From the NCBI GenBank assembly GCA_963773035.1, contig CAVYZX010000010.1:744001-808000 (forward strand): a stretch of 64,000 nt of DNA, in the 5' to 3' direction. Of the stretch, positions 15,894 through 26,253 are shown one piece after another. How positions within the stretch are numbered: position 1 is the first letter of the stretch; each line of letters starts with the position of its first letter. The position numbers were made by a program, and so were the translations under genes. The stretch is from CAVRXZ01 sp963773035. Lineage in GTDB: Bacteria > Acidobacteriota > Vicinamibacteria > Vicinamibacterales > CAVVIG01. The notes under the pieces were generated by a model. It worked only from the letters and a program-made list of their open reading frames with translations, did no database searches and had not been told where the DNA came from.

Positions 15894-16715
15894 TCAGTCC
15901 TCGACCTGGCGATAGGGAAACAACCCGCGCTCGAACCAGAACAACATGCGATCGATTCCGTAGGCCAGCAGGCCGATGACGATGAGAATCAGGATGATGT
16001 GCTCGGAGAGCCCGCGCCGTTGACTCGTCATCAGCAGGTATCCCAACCCGTGCTTCGCGTTGATCAACTCGGCCAGCATGATATAGCCGAACGCCATGCC
16101 AAACAGATGCCGAAGGCTGTTGTAGATGTCAGGCAGCGCGAGCGCCACGAGGACCTTCGACACAATCTGCAGCCGAGACGCGCCGAGCGTCTGAGCGGTT
16201 TCCACGTAGCGGTCCGGGACGCTGGTGACCGCCCGCGCGGCATCGGAGTACACGAAGGGCACGCAGGCAATGAAAATGAACATCACTTTCTGTGCTTCGT
16301 CGATCCCGAACCACAGGATAGTCAAGGGAATCAGCGCGGCGACGGGAAGGTTGCGACCGAACAGGGCGAGCGGCGCGGCTGATGCGTCGAAGACGCGCCA
16401 CGAGCCGGCCACGATTCCCAGCGGGACGCCCACCAGGGCCGCGAGTCCGAAACCGATCAGGACACGTTGGAGCGTGGCCGCCACGCTCTGCACCAGTGCC
16501 CTTTCCTTCAGCAGGCTCGGAAAGCTGGACAGAACCTCGCGCGGACTTGGCAGGATGACGGGCGAAACGAGCCGGGTTTCTGGATCGGCACCGGCTGTTG
16601 CAATCCACCAGAGCAGGACGACCACCGCGATCCCGCCGACGCCAAGCAGCCTCCTGACGATCGGCGGTGGAGCGACACGAAGCAGGAACAGCGGCGCCCA
16701 GCGCGAGCTGGCCAT
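15894..16715 (-). CDS. ABC transporter permease (SsuC/TauC type)
   Basis: A 273-residue inner-membrane protein with about six transmembrane helices. The cytoplasmic coupling loop is visible as ETAQTLGASRLQIVSKVLVALALPDI, the EAA motif of binding-protein-dependent permeases. Start ATG 16715 directly abuts the stop codon of the binding-protein gene, and its own stop is 2 bp before the ATPase start, so the three subunits are translationally linked. Confidence 0.9.
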   Translation of the reverse strand: MASSRWAPLFLLRVAPPPIVRRLLGVGGIAVVVLLWWIATAGADPETRLVSPVILPSPREVLSSFPSLLKERALVQSVAATLQRVLIGFGLAALVGVPLGIVAGSWRVFDASAAPLALFGRNLPVAALIPLTILWFGIDEAQKVMFIFIACVPFVYSDAARAVTSVPDRYVETAQTLGASRLQIVSKVLVALALPDIYNSLRHLFGMAFGYIMLAELINAKHGLGYLLMTSQRRGLSEHIILILIVIGLLAYGIDRMLFWFERGLFPYRQVED

Positions 16716-18446
16716 CTACTTGGCGGCCGCTGGACTTTCGGCGGGATAGACCTTGACCTCGACCCGCCGATTCTTCGCCTGGTTGTCCGCGTCCGCGGCA
16801 TCGGCCGGCTTGTCCCATCCCAACCCGGTTGCGGAGAACTGATTGGGTTGTAACGAGGGGAACTTGCGGACGATGGCTTCTTTGACTGCATTCGCGCGGT
16901 TCAACGACAACTCCTGCACGGCGCTCTTGGGAACGGTTCCTCTCATCGAGCCATCGGTGTGCCCTTCAATGACGATCCGCGCCGCGCCGTACTGGCCCGC
17001 GAGCTTGCCCGTCTCCTCGACGACGAACCCGACGTTGGGATCGTAAAGCTCTTCGACGTCCTTGCCGTCCTTGGCCCGCGTGATCTTCTTGTTGATGTCC
17101 CAGGAGTTGGGGAAGAAGTGGATGACGACGGTCTTCGTCAGGATCTCGTCCTTTTCGCCCTGGACCGATCCCGCGGTGGCCGGCGCAAACTGCACGTCGT
17201 ACTCGTTCTTCTGATTCGCGTACTTGGCTTCGCCTCCCAGCTTCTGGATCACCGAGAAGTCCATCACCTGATCGAACGGGATTTGCGTGGTGACGGCGCC
17301 GATCTTCTTGTAGAGGAAGTACGCGGTATTCCAGGTGCGCTCGAAATTCGTCGGGTTGTTCTGGTTCAGGAAGAAGTCCCGATTCTCCGCGTAGTTGGTC
17401 GAGTGCGCGTCACCGAGCATGCCGAGCGCGTCGCTCTCCGGAATCGAATACCCAGTGGCCATGAGCTTGGCGACCTTCTGCTTGGCATCCTGCGCCTTGA
17501 GCTCTTCCATCGCATCGAAAATGCCGCGCGAGAGACCTTCCATGATGTCCGGATTGTCCTTCGCGAAGTCCGCTCGTGCGAACCACACGTCGGCGATCAG
17601 CTTGTTCGCCGTCGCCGTGGTGACCATCAGACGGTTGCCGCGAACCTTCTCGAGGTTGTAGATGTCGGGTGCCCAGCTCACGGCACCGGCCAGACGTTTG
17701 TCGGCGTTGAATGCGGCTGCGGCCTGAAACGCATCCTGCGTGAACTTGAATTCGACTTCGGCGGGCTGCACGCCGCCGTTGATCAGGGCGTTCAGCACGA
17801 AGAAGTGCGACGGCGAGTTCTGCGCCAGCACGATCGTCTTCCCGCGCAGGTCCGCCATCGTCTTGATCGCCTCGCGAACGACGATGCCGTCGCCGCCGTT
17901 CGACCAGTCGACCTGCTGATAGATGCGGGGCATTACGCGCGAGTCCTTGCGCAAACCCTCGAGGAACAGCGGCACCATGTCGAGCGTTGCCCAGCCGATG
18001 TGAAGGTTGCCTGCCGCGAACGCATCACGCATCGCCACCGGGTCGTCGATGAGGACCAGTTCGACTTTGAAGTCTTTTCCGCCAGGAGTCTTCCAGGCCT
18101 TTCCGCCTTTGAAGCCGTTGTTGGCGTAGATGATCGGACCCCAGCCGGCCCACACGTTGATCGCGAACCGGATTGTGCGATCCGCCATCGGCGTGTAGTT
18201 GGAAATGCCTTTGACCTCCGGAAGCTTGGCGGTCGGAACGTAGTTGTATTCCTTGACGGTTGTGATTCCCGAGCTGTCTGGCTTCTCTGCGTTGCCAGCC
18301 AACTGCTTCAGCTCCTCGCTGGAAAATTGACCCGCGCCTCCGCCTGGCTTTGTCGTGCCAAACCGCCAGATTGCCAGGCCGACGAGACCGAGGATCACGA
18401 GAAAAACGGTGACATAAAACGCCGGTCTCGGCTGTCCGTTCGCCAT
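16716..18446 (-). CDS. membrane-anchored solute-binding protein fused to an OmpA peptidoglycan-binding domain
   Basis: A 576-residue fusion. Residues 10-30 (FYVTVFLVILGLVGLAIWRFG) are an uncleaved N-terminal anchor. Residues about 85-400 are a NitT/TauT-type periplasmic binding protein (IRFAINVWAGWGPIIYANNGF, VELVLIDDPVAMRDAFAAGNLHIG, TIVLAQNSPSHFFVLNALI). The C-terminal 130 residues are an OmpA domain: HFFPNSWDINKK, IVIEGHTDGSM, LSLNRANAVKEAIV, and NRRVEVKVYP, the residues that clamp diaminopimelate. The protein would bridge inner membrane and cell wall while capturing a ligand for the adjoining permease. Start fixed by AGGGGAG upstream. The fusion is rare for importers, and ligand binding may serve sensing rather than uptake. 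Confidence 0.85.
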   Translation of the reverse strand: MANGQPRPAFYVTVFLVILGLVGLAIWRFGTTKPGGGAGQFSSEELKQLAGNAEKPDSSGITTVKEYNYVPTAKLPEVKGISNYTPMADRTIRFAINVWAGWGPIIYANNGFKGGKAWKTPGGKDFKVELVLIDDPVAMRDAFAAGNLHIGWATLDMVPLFLEGLRKDSRVMPRIYQQVDWSNGGDGIVVREAIKTMADLRGKTIVLAQNSPSHFFVLNALINGGVQPAEVEFKFTQDAFQAAAAFNADKRLAGAVSWAPDIYNLEKVRGNRLMVTTATANKLIADVWFARADFAKDNPDIMEGLSRGIFDAMEELKAQDAKQKVAKLMATGYSIPESDALGMLGDAHSTNYAENRDFFLNQNNPTNFERTWNTAYFLYKKIGAVTTQIPFDQVMDFSVIQKLGGEAKYANQKNEYDVQFAPATAGSVQGEKDEILTKTVVIHFFPNSWDINKKITRAKDGKDVEELYDPNVGFVVEETGKLAGQYGAARIVIEGHTDGSMRGTVPKSAVQELSLNRANAVKEAIVRKFPSLQPNQFSATGLGWDKPADAADADNQAKNRRVEVKVYPAESPAAAK

Positions 18447-18500
18447 GTTTTCAAACTCCCCTTATGAGCAGATACGGAATCGTCGCCGCGTAGTTCGAGC

Positions 18501-19247
18501 TTAGCTCGTCTGCTTTTCGACCGCCGGCCCCAAGTCTTTGGCGGCCTGTGACACGGGCGTGGTTTCCGGTGTCTTCAGGCCCAGCTCGACCTCGAAATCG
18601 GTCAACGCCTGTTCGGCCATTTCGGCCTGCATCCGCTCCTCGGCTTGAATGTCGGCGATTCCCTTCTCGGAGAGATCCGCCGCGACGCGCACTTTGCCGC
18701 GATTCTGATCGATTTTCTGCTGAATGACGGCCTCGATCTGGCCGAAGTCGGTGGTCAGGTTCATGTCGAAGCTCTCGGCCAGCTTCGCGATCTCGGCTTC
18801 CGCAGCGCTCATCTTCAGCTCAGCGTCGTATTTCTGGATCTTCTCGCGCAGCTCGATCAGCTTTTCGTTCGCATGCTTGATCTTCTTCAGATTGTTGCCG
18901 TACGCGGTCTCGTGCATCTGCAGCTGGCCATCGTTCGACGCCAGTTCGGTCTTCGCTTTCTGAAGCTCCAAGGCGAATTTTGCGGCTGTCGCGCGGTCGC
19001 CGGCCTTCAAGTACGCCTTCGTCTCCGCCTCGAGCTTCTGAACGTGAGCGCGATTGGCAGAGACCTGCCGGGTGACACGCTCGACGAGACCTCGGTACTG
19101 CTCGAGACCGACGCGGCCGTCTTTGAGCTGCTCCACGGCCCGATCGTATTCATACTGCAGTTGGGCGATCGGATCGGCCTCCCAGAAGATGTTGGCGATC
19201 TTATTGAGCTGGGCGACGAACGCCGACCAGAATTTTTCGATGATCAC
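18501..19247 (-). CDS. PspA/IM30-family membrane-stress protein
   Basis: A 248-residue coiled-coil protein. The N-terminal amphipathic helix (FWSAFVAQLNKIANIFWEA) is the membrane-binding element of the family; it is followed by EYDRAVEQLKDGR and long helices (HVQKLEAETKAYLKAGDRATA, HANEKLIELREKIQKYDAEL) typical of the PspA hairpin that polymerises on damaged membranes. PspA normally has about 220-230 residues; the extra C-terminal 20 (LKTPETTPVSQAAKDLGPAV) are disordered. Start is GTG 19247 behind AAAGGAG. It is second in the seven-gene operon, between the vWA lipoprotein and the OmpA-fused binding protein. No PspF-like regulator is nearby. Confidence 0.85.
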   Translation of the reverse strand: MIIEKFWSAFVAQLNKIANIFWEADPIAQLQYEYDRAVEQLKDGRVGLEQYRGLVERVTRQVSANRAHVQKLEAETKAYLKAGDRATAAKFALELQKAKTELASNDGQLQMHETAYGNNLKKIKHANEKLIELREKIQKYDAELKMSAAEAEIAKLAESFDMNLTTDFGQIEAVIQQKIDQNRGKVRVAADLSEKGIADIQAEERMQAEMAEQALTDFEVELGLKTPETTPVSQAAKDLGPAVEKQTS

Positions 19248-19294
19248 GCGGATCTCCTTTAGTAATTGTCATCTTCTCTTCACTGGCGCTGCTT

Positions 19295-20071
19295 TCATTT
19301 CCGCTCGCCGACGCTCGTTGCCTCGACGAGGATTCGACCTTGATAAATCTCGTTGAGCGCCTGCCGAAGCTCCGCGCCGTTGGAGGCACCAATCACGTCG
19401 CCTCCCACTTCCTTGAGAAACGCAAATTTCTCGGGGCTCGTGTCGAAGGCCACAAAAGAGATCTGAACCGCACCTTCGCTCTTCGAGAATATCTCGCGCG
19501 CAACGTCATCGGGTCTGCGACCTGCCGTATTCTCCCCGTCTGTGACGACAAGCAGGTACTTGCGAAACACACCTGCACGGTACAACTCCGGCCTCGCCGC
19601 ACGCATGGCCTCCCCGATCGCGGTGCCGCCTCCGGGCCGCGGCAACTGTGCCAGCGCCGCTCGCACCGTGGCGCGATCGTACGGCTGGATCGGCGACACT
19701 GTCGAGGCCGAACTCGAGAAACTGTAGACGCCGATCTTGATCGGGAAATCGGGCCGTCTGGCGACGAAATCGTCGGTCGCGTCCAACATCGCTTCGAGCG
19801 CTTCGCGCGCCACGATGTACTTGGGCCGAGAGTCACCGGGCGCATCGTTGCGCATCGACCCGGAAGTATCGACGAGAATGGCGACGGCGGCGCCAAGCCC
19901 TTCGTCAATTTCGGATTGGTAGGGGGCTGCGGAATCCAGGCGGGACAGCGCGCGTGCGTCGGCGGACCGGTTTCGCCGACCGTTCGGCCCGCAGGCAGCG
20001 ACGCACGGAAGCAGGAGAGCGGCAAACAGCCAGAGAAAGGCGCTCCGGATAGGCACCGGACCAATCCTCAT
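19295..20071 (-). CDS. von Willebrand factor A-domain lipoprotein
   Basis: A 258-residue protein beginning with a lipoprotein signal, FLWLFAALLLPCVAAC, so it is lipid-anchored outside the cytoplasm. The vWA domain follows: MIDAS motif VAILVDTSGSM (DxSxS), the distal Thr in PGGGTAIGEAM and the Asp in LLVVTDGENT, so metal-dependent ligand binding should be intact. Such domains commonly mediate regulated protein-protein contacts, often with AAA+ partners. ATG 20071 is preferred over 20101 because it places the signal peptide correctly. It is the first gene of the operon that runs to the AAA+ ATPase. Confidence 0.8.
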   Translation of the reverse strand: MRIGPVPIRSAFLWLFAALLLPCVAACGPNGRRNRSADARALSRLDSAAPYQSEIDEGLGAAVAILVDTSGSMRNDAPGDSRPKYIVAREALEAMLDATDDFVARRPDFPIKIGVYSFSSSASTVSPIQPYDRATVRAALAQLPRPGGGTAIGEAMRAARPELYRAGVFRKYLLVVTDGENTAGRRPDDVAREIFSKSEGAVQISFVAFDTSPEKFAFLKEVGGDVIGASNGAELRQALNEIYQGRILVEATSVGERK

Positions 20072-20170
20072 CCGACCCAACCGCGCCAGTCTCCCATGCA
20101 CAATATCGACGAATCAAGGCGGCATGTTGTTCGCGCGGGCGCTTCCCTGCTCATCAGGCAGGGCCAAATT

Positions 20171-20980
20171 TCACAGCAAACGAGACACGGCAAATGCAAC
20201 GACCGAAACGGCCGCGCCCGCCAACACATCGGCGACATAGTGATAACGGCCGACGACGCTGGCCAGCATGATGGCGAAAGCCGTGAAACCGAGGCACACG
20301 CCGGCCATCGGCACGGCCGCGGCAGCGGCAAGTGCGGCTGCAAACGACGTGGCGACGTGGCCGCTCGGAAAGGTGTTGAGTTGCACGCTCATACGGTCCA
20401 GGACCCGCAAGTTCAACCTTCTGAACGAGGATCGCGTCGACTGAACAGCGTCGGTCGTCCGTGGTGAGCGCGTCGGGAGCCACGGTAACAGCCCGTAGCA
20501 ACACGCGGCCGCAAGCATCACAGCCGTCCAGTACTGGTCTTGTTGCCGAGCGCCCGACAGGACTCGCAGACAGATCCAGCCGGCAGGAATCAGCGGATAA
20601 CAGAGCAGGTAAGCCAGTTCGAGGACTTCGAGGCACCAACGCGGCGCGCGTTCCGCAACGCCTATTTCCCTCCCGCCAAACCAGCGCGAATCGAACGCGG
20701 CCAGCTTCCATTCCATGCCGACGCTGGGCGCAGAAACGAGCAGCGCGGGCATTCGGTACGCGGCAAGCAAATAAACAATCGGCATCCAATCGCGCATCTG
20801 GCGGATCCAGCTTTGATCGGCGCGAGAGAATCCCAGGACCGCCACGATCACAAGGAAAGCCACCGACGCGACCCGCGCACGGCGCCCGCTCGACACTTTG
20901 CTAAATGCCGCCGCAACAAACAGATACAGAAAATAGACGACGACAACCCATTCCGACGGTCGCAGCGACATGTCGTTCAT
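20171..20980 (-). CDS. PAP2-superfamily membrane phosphatase
   Basis: A 269-residue protein with about six transmembrane helices. Catalytic motifs C2 (NTFPSGHVATSFAAAL, with the SGH histidine) and C3 (GRYHYVADVLAG, with the nucleophilic His and Asp) are clear. The first motif is only hinted at by LPTRSPRTTDA, as in the inositol-phosphorylceramide-synthase-like PAP2_3 group. It probably removes or transfers phosphate on membrane lipids on the periplasmic side. An ATG at 20971 is an alternative start. It lies 100 bp upstream of the vWA operon on the same strand and could share its transcript. Confidence 0.85.
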   Translation of the reverse strand: MNDMSLRPSEWVVVVYFLYLFVAAAFSKVSSGRRARVASVAFLVIVAVLGFSRADQSWIRQMRDWMPIVYLLAAYRMPALLVSAPSVGMEWKLAAFDSRWFGGREIGVAERAPRWCLEVLELAYLLCYPLIPAGWICLRVLSGARQQDQYWTAVMLAAACCYGLLPWLPTRSPRTTDAVQSTRSSFRRLNLRVLDRMSVQLNTFPSGHVATSFAAALAAAAAVPMAGVCLGFTAFAIMLASVVGRYHYVADVLAGAAVSVVAFAVSRLL

Positions 20981-21066
20981 AGAGCATGCGACAAGACTGG
21001 GGAAGATGGCTCAAGCCCAGAAGCGGAAACTTGTTCTTCGCTCGGACAGTAAGATCCCTGAGAGGC

Positions 21067-21969
21067 ATGGCGGTCAAAGCGTATTTGCTCTCTCTCCCTG
21101 AGCGACTCGTGCGCTCGACCCTGGGGCTGGGCGCCGGCGCTGCTCGTGAGCTGGGCGAAGTGGCCATTCCAAGGGGTGTACGCCGAAGTCAGCTCTATCG
21201 AAACCTGGTCGACACCACCCTTCGCTACTTGATCGAACAGGTGGGTGGCGCCGAGGGCGTCTACCCCGCCGGCGATCCACGTGACGAGAACTTCCTGATG
21301 CGCCGGACCGCCGGAAACGCCATCGAAGCGCTCGGCATCGTGGCGTTTCGGGCGTCGCCGGTATGGGTCCTCGCGGCACTCGCCGATCTTTGCGGCATGG
21401 GCCGGTATCTGATTCCGGAAATTGCGGAGGCACTCAAAGCGGAAGGCCTGCTGGACGAAGACACGCAATTTGCCAGCGTCGATCACTTGTTGGATGGCTT
21501 GGAGCGGACTTCTGCACGATTGGCCGCTACGGTGAACACACCACCGCTCGACGTCCCGAGCTTGCGCCGGGAATGGCAGGCGATTCGCGAGGACGCGCGT
21601 TCCATTCCGCCTGGTAAGCTCCCCTCACGCGAAGATGTCCGAGCTGTGTGGGCACAACTCAAGGAGGAATCTGCGCGTCACAATCGGTCGGTGTTCGAGA
21701 CGTCATCCATCCTCGCCGTGTCCGCCGTGCAGCGGCTCCCACAAGGCATCAAGTGGCTCGCGACATCCGCCACGCTGGGCGCCAGTCGGACGGGACAGGT
21801 GTTCGCCGCGGCTCTCCTCAATGATTACCGGCAGACTCTCGACGAGATCCGGCAGGTCGGATTCGTGACTTACGCCGCCCGGCAGTTCACACCGTACGTG
21901 AGAGCGGCGGTCCGTCAGTTCTCGCCCGGACAACGCACGCTGACCGAGCGCCTGCTCGACAGGCTCTAG
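21067..21969 (+). CDS. hypothetical helical protein
   Basis: About 300 residues, predicted mostly helical, no signal peptide. Distinct segments are LVRSTLGLGAGAARELGEVAIP, LYRNLVDTTLRYLIEQVGGAEG and a moderately hydrophobic AIEALGIVAFRASPVWVLAALADL (described in parts). The C-terminal third has KWLATSATLGASRTGQVFAAALL. The frame is open back to 20986, but that start would overlap the promoter of the divergent PAP2 gene, so ATG 21067 is chosen with low certainty. I do not recognise the family. It is followed by a REP-like block. Confidence 0.6.
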   Translation: MAVKAYLLSLPERLVRSTLGLGAGAARELGEVAIPRGVRRSQLYRNLVDTTLRYLIEQVGGAEGVYPAGDPRDENFLMRRTAGNAIEALGIVAFRASPVWVLAALADLCGMGRYLIPEIAEALKAEGLLDEDTQFASVDHLLDGLERTSARLAATVNTPPLDVPSLRREWQAIREDARSIPPGKLPSREDVRAVWAQLKEESARHNRSVFETSSILAVSAVQRLPQGIKWLATSATLGASRTGQVFAAALLNDYRQTLDEIRQVGFVTYAARQFTPYVRAAVRQFSPGQRTLTERLLDRL

Positions 21970-21982
21970 CGTCTTGCAGTTC

Positions 21983-22126
21983 TGCGTAGCCTGCGACTCT
22001 TCTCGCGTGGGTTCCGCCTTTAGGCGTAGCCTGCGAATTTTTCTCGAGTGGCTTCAGCCTTTAGGCGGAAGAGACCCGCCGGCATTGATCTTCCGGCTGA
22101 AGCCGGAAGCCACACACGCGATTGAT
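21983..22126. repeat. REP/BIME-like palindromic cluster
   Basis: Two imperfect direct copies beginning GCGTAGCCTGCGA with a GCCTTTAGGCG palindrome are followed by CTTCCGGCTGAAGCCGGAAG. From about 22043 to 22124 the block is nearly identical to 52801-52876, down to the linker CGCCGGCATTGA. Both palindromes can form stable RNA or DNA hairpins, and the block separates two plus-strand genes. Confidence 0.85.
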
Positions 22127-22190
22127 TCACAGGCTAATCGTTTACGAATGCGTTACATCAATCGGGTAAAAGGTACGGCCTCCCGCCCCA

Positions 22191-23734
22191 ATGTCAGGTG
22201 AACAAACAGCGGCTGTCATCGATATCGGCGCTTCCGCCGTTCGACTCGTCGTGGCACAACTGGCGCGTGGTGAACGGCCGGTAGTTCTCGAAGAAGCATC
22301 TCGCGGCCTACTCCTCGGCCAGGACACCTTCTCGATCGGCCGGATCGGGGCGGCGACGATCGATGCCGCCGTTCGCGCTCTGGACGGCTTTCGCCACATC
22401 ATGGACGGCTATCAGGTCAGCCACGTCCGTGCCGTAGCAACCAGCGCCGTGCGCGAAGCGGCCAATGCAGACACGTTCCTCGATCGGGTCCGCGTGCGTA
22501 CGGGCCTTGATGTCGAAATCATCGACGGATCCGAGGAGAGCCGGCTCACCTACCTGGCCGTCCGAGAAGGCCTGCAGAACCACGCCGTACTCGACGTCGC
22601 CCACGCCGCACTCGTCGAAGTCGGCGGCGGCAGTGTCGGTCTGACGCTTCTCGAGCGCGGACAACCGACGCAGTCCGGCATTTACCCGCTCGGAGCCATC
22701 CGTCTTCGCCAGAGGCTGGCGACCTGGCACGGCCCTCACGAGCAACGCATTCGGTTGCTGGGGCAGCAGGTCACGAACGTCATCCGCGACATCGTCTTCG
22801 AAACATCGTTGAGCCGGGTCACGAACATGATTGCTCTCGGGAGCGACATGCGATTTGCCGCCCGCCAGGCGGTCAAGGCCGACGAGCAACGGATCTGGGA
22901 AATCTCACGCGAGGCGTTTCTTTCCATCTGCGCGGAAGTCGAAACGTGTGACGAAGAGGCTCTCGTCAATCGATTTCGTCTGTCGCAGGTCGACGCCGCG
23001 ACACTCGTGCCTGCCCTGCTCGTCTATCGCGGCATTCTTCTCGCGACCACCGCGGCCAGCGTCATCGTTCCCGACGTCTCGCTGCGTGCCGGTCTTCTTG
23101 TCGAGCTTTCGGGATCGGTCACGGCAGAACCGAGTCTGGCTGACTTCAGCTCTCAAGTCCTGGCCAGCGCCACGGCGCTTGGTGCCAGATATCACGTTGA
23201 TGAGGCGCACGCACGACGAGTCGCGCGACTGGCCGTCCAGTTGTTCGACAGCCTTGCCGCCGAACACGCACTCAAGGAACGTGACCGGCTTCTGCTGGAA
23301 GTTGCCGCGCTCTTGCACGATATCGGCCTGTTCGTGAATTTGAGAGGCCACCACAAACACGGTCTCTATCTCTTGCAAGCCGCGGAGATTTTCGGCCTGT
23401 CCCGCGACGACATGCAGCTCGTGGGCAACATCGCCCGCTATCATCGCCGCGGCCTCCCTCAGAAGTCTCACCCCTCTTACTCGAGTCTGAGTCGCGATGA
23501 ACGAGTCCGTGTCAACAAACTGGCGGCGTTCTTGCGAGTGGCCAACGCGCTCGACGCCGAGCACCTGCAAAAAGTTGACGAGGTTCGCATCCGCGACGAG
23601 GATGGGGGGTGGGTCCTCGAGGTCACGGGTGCGGGTGACATGACCATGGAGCGCCTGGCGGCGACGGCCCGCTCGGACATGCTGAGCGATGTCTTCGGCA
23701 AGCGCGTCATCATTCGAAGCGTGGGGACCAGCTC

Positions 23735-23738
<4 letters not shown>
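22191..23738 (+). CDS. ppx: Ppx/GppA exopolyphosphatase with HD domain
   Basis: A 515-residue cytoplasmic enzyme that hydrolyses polyphosphate or pppGpp. The sugar-kinase/Hsp70-like ATPase fold is shown by AAVIDIGASAVRLVV (phosphate loop 1), AVATSAVREA, the catalytic acid in IIDGSEESRLTYLAV and the loop LVEVGGGSVGLTLLE. From about residue 325 a helical HD-type domain follows (EVAALLHDIGLFVNLRGHH, NIARYHRRGLPQ, FLRVANALDAEH). This long, two-domain form matches E. coli Ppx in length. The stop codon overlaps the ppk1 start (ATGA), so synthesis and breakdown of polyphosphate are translationally coupled. GppA-type activity is an alternative. Confidence 0.9.
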
Positions 23739-25887
<2,149 letters not shown>

Positions 25888-25891
<4 letters not shown>

Positions 25892-26115
25892 TTGACGCCT
25901 TCTTCGACTTCCCGCGATACGGCAGCGACGTGAGTAGGCGTGGCCAGAGCCCGGCGCGAGACCCATCCGTCGGAGTGCGCCGATTCTAGGACGACGAGGT
26001 CCGAAATCTCATCGGTCGACCGCCGGCCACCCAGTCCGGACGCGCGCCTTTCGGGCAGCCGCCGTCGATCGGGCTTTATGAAAAACTGCGGCAAGTCGGC
26101 TTGACCAGTAACCAT
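25888..26115 (-). CDS. small Arg-rich hypothetical protein
   Basis: A 75-residue frame on the opposite strand, overlapping the ppk1 stop by 4 bp (tail to tail). The start is supported by a good GGAGG six bases before ATG 26115. The middle segment FFIKPDRRRLPERRASGLGGRRSTDE is strongly basic (described, not aligned) and resembles short 'RRxxERR' proteins of unknown role. No homologue recognised; it may still be a chance frame. Confidence 0.4.
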
Positions 26116-26253
26116 AAGAACCTCCAGCAAGACACGAGCATCGCAAATCGGGGAATTAGACCGCCGTCAGCGCTCAAACGTCTCTTTTCAGATTAGCGAA
26201 GGACTGTTACGGGCGCGGACCGACGGCGTAACGCGAAAGAAAAGTGATTCCCT

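Noticed and set aside
16959..18467. 502-codon open frame on the plus strand
   Set aside because: It is antisense to the SBP-OmpA fusion gene, whose domains are clear. The translation has no recognisable motif and reflects high-GC codon bias.
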